In this document: positions 63,055-64,000 of the stretch, one piece after another
Layout of the letters: every line of letters starts with the position of its first letter
Numbering within the stretch: position 1 is the first letter of the stretch
Virus record (IMG/VR): IMGVR_UViG_3300050343_000256
Location: 1-64,000 of that record
Strand: one strand, 5' to 3'
DNA length: 64,000 nucleotides
Source: a virus
The notes under the pieces: generated by a model
The model's database searches: none
What the model was told of the DNA's origin: nothing
The model's input: the letters and a program-made list of their open reading frames with translations, nothing else
Program-made: the position numbers and the translations under genes

Positions 63055-64000
63055 TCAATAAACGAAGGAATAAGCAATGGTGATGAAGTCGCGGTTAAGC
63101 ACTTCAAAACCAGCAAACAGCGACCAGATCATGATGATGAATCGTGAGAAATCATCATTGTTGTTCAACAAGATCTGAGCGTTGTTACCACCAATGCCAA
63201 CGCCGACTGCCTGAGGACCGAAGAAAATCATCGGAGCAGCAGTGGTCACCGTGTTGGTGATCGATGCGTCGTTAACAGTTACTTGCAGAGATTTCTCAGC
63301 AAGGTTGGTGGATTCAAACCAGCGAACTCCCTCAAATAGGAATCCCGTAGGCATGATTGGCTGTCCAGCCACGAAACCAGCCTGTCCGTAAGCGGGACCC
63401 ATGCCATAGAAGAAGTTGGCATTAGGAGCCTGCTCAGGTTGCAGGGGGTTGACCATGCCATTACCCGCGTAGCGAGCAATTTCACGGAAGGCGTCATTCT
63501 GCAGTGTTGTTATCCCAGAAGCTCTTTATCTCCTGGTTCTCAATCTTTGTCATCGATTGAGCTCAGACTATATCTTCATCCCTGTGGGATGGAGGGCACT
63601 CGTGGATCCATTACTGAGTTTCCTCTCGGGATCTAGTCGTTGAACCTTCCAGATTGTGATCTGGCTTGGCTGCTGATTCCCCGAATGTGTGAAGGGGTCC
63701 CAGCAATTCACCCTCTGTTCACCCGGCTGTTACCAACCGAGGGCGCAAGAATCGTTTACGCAGGTGCATCATTGCAGTTGGATCTGCAATGCAACGGTAA
63801 TAACCATCAGCAAAGGTTGGGACGTTGCGCTTCCGCATGTCCTTAACAACCTGCAGCAAGTCTGTCTTTACGTCAAACTTGGCTGATTCACCGGCTGCGT
63901 AGTTAAGGAACGGAGCGGCGGATGCCTTGGTTTTGCCGAGTGGGTAGTAATAACCACCAGCATTATCGCTAGCAGGACCAGCAGCTTCTGCTTTGAAAAG
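63055..64000 (-). CDS. major capsid protein, N4-gp56-like, split by a group I intron (partial)
   Basis: Exons join at 64000-63758 (81 codons, 5' end outside the window) and 63501-63055. Exon 1 ends VPTFADGYYRCIADPTAMMHLR and exon 2 starts QNDAFREIARYAGNGMVNPL, giving an uninterrupted capsid sequence through the Y-x-C-I-x-D/H-P ... D-x-F-R-x-x-A-R-Y box typical of N4-gp56-like and related capsid proteins. The later FFYGMGP ... GFLFEGVRWFESTNL part also fits. Frame is kept only if the 256-nt intron is removed; without splicing the protein would end soon after MMHLR. Forms the icosahedral shell. Confidence 0.85.
63502..63757 (-). ncRNA. group I self-splicing intron in the capsid gene
   Basis: 256 nt without an open reading frame. 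The 5' splice site follows a U (exon CTGCGU), pairing with an internal guide GCGC to give the conserved U-G in P1 (GCGU-AA/UU-GCGC, 7-base loop). On the minus strand the core elements are present in order: P AATTGCTGGGA (63708-63698), Q AATCAGCAGCCAAGCC (63678-63663), R GGTTCAACGACTAGA (63645-63632 region) and S AAGATATAGTCT (63576-63565), giving P4 and P7. P8 (63577-63591) and P9 (63539-63561) hairpins are perfect. The intron ends in G at 63502. No homing endonuclease is encoded inside. Confidence 0.95.

Noticed and set aside
63279-63497. Minus-strand 72-codon frame overlapping the start of capsid exon 2
   Set aside because: It is out of frame with the capsid protein and non-conserved in character; an artefact of the intron edge.

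Overview
The window reads as about 64 kb of a double-stranded DNA tailed phage, probably a cyanophage infecting marine or freshwater picocyanobacteria. The phage call rests on a major capsid protein gene, a lambda-R-type endolysin, a holin candidate, a run of virion genes, a phage primase/helicase, a DUF932 protein and a DUF5664 nucleotide pyrophosphohydrolase. The cyanobacterial host is an inference. It rests on a cyanobacterial-type ThyX, two small NblA-like proteins, a 2OG-Fe(II) oxygenase of the kind common in cyanophages, a porin-like outer membrane protein and a plastocyanin-like cupredoxin domain. A Cro/CI-type repressor and a large serine recombinase suggest a temperate or formerly temperate lifestyle. 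No terminase or portal gene is seen; they probably lie beyond position 64000, upstream of the capsid gene.

Layout. 1-480: GC-rich, repeat-bearing DNA without a credible gene, with iteron-like 9-15 bp repeats and a hairpin. 480-5700, 11.5 kb and 15.7 kb: small plus-strand genes, most of them separate transcription units. Each unit ends in a short Rho-independent terminator whose T-tract runs directly into a conserved 20-24 bp element (core CAAC-N-GTGCATT) just before the next start codon. Two minus-strand blocks interrupt this array; one of them encodes a Dps-like miniferritin. 5.7-21.6 kb: tightly overlapping small genes leading into DUF932, a sliding-clamp-like protein, a two-OB-fold SSB and a second protein with an SSB-like acidic tail. 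21.6-22.05 kb: a highly structured noncoding stretch. 22-27 kb: PD-(D/E)XK nuclease, cupredoxin protein, repressor, and a PrimPol-VapE replication protein split by a frameshift. 27.5-33.7 kb: dCMP deaminase, ThyX, an HNH nuclease, a degenerate Dam-like methyltransferase and hypothetical genes.

From 33.7 kb to the end almost everything is on the minus strand: the lysis block (35.1-36.2 kb), serine recombinase (37.8-39.6 kb), small conserved phage genes (39.7-43.9 kb), two tandem A-B pairs of glycine-rich fibre-like proteins (47.3-51.9 kb), small virion genes, a set of tail or internal proteins sharing a C-terminal YYxSRFG-like end (56.7-59.5 kb), and finally the major capsid gene. The capsid gene is interrupted by a 256-nt group I intron (63502-63757). 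A short plus-strand island at 44.0-46.4 kb encodes a holin candidate and secreted proteins.

How the genes fit together: PrimPol/VapE helicase, sliding-clamp-like protein, SSBs and RecB-like nuclease form a replication and recombination module. dCMP deaminase, ThyX and the MazG/DUF5664 protein adjust the dNTP pool, favouring dTMP. Dps, cupredoxin, porin and NblA-like proteins look like host-takeover or auxiliary genes. All functional calls come from reading motifs by eye; no database search was run.
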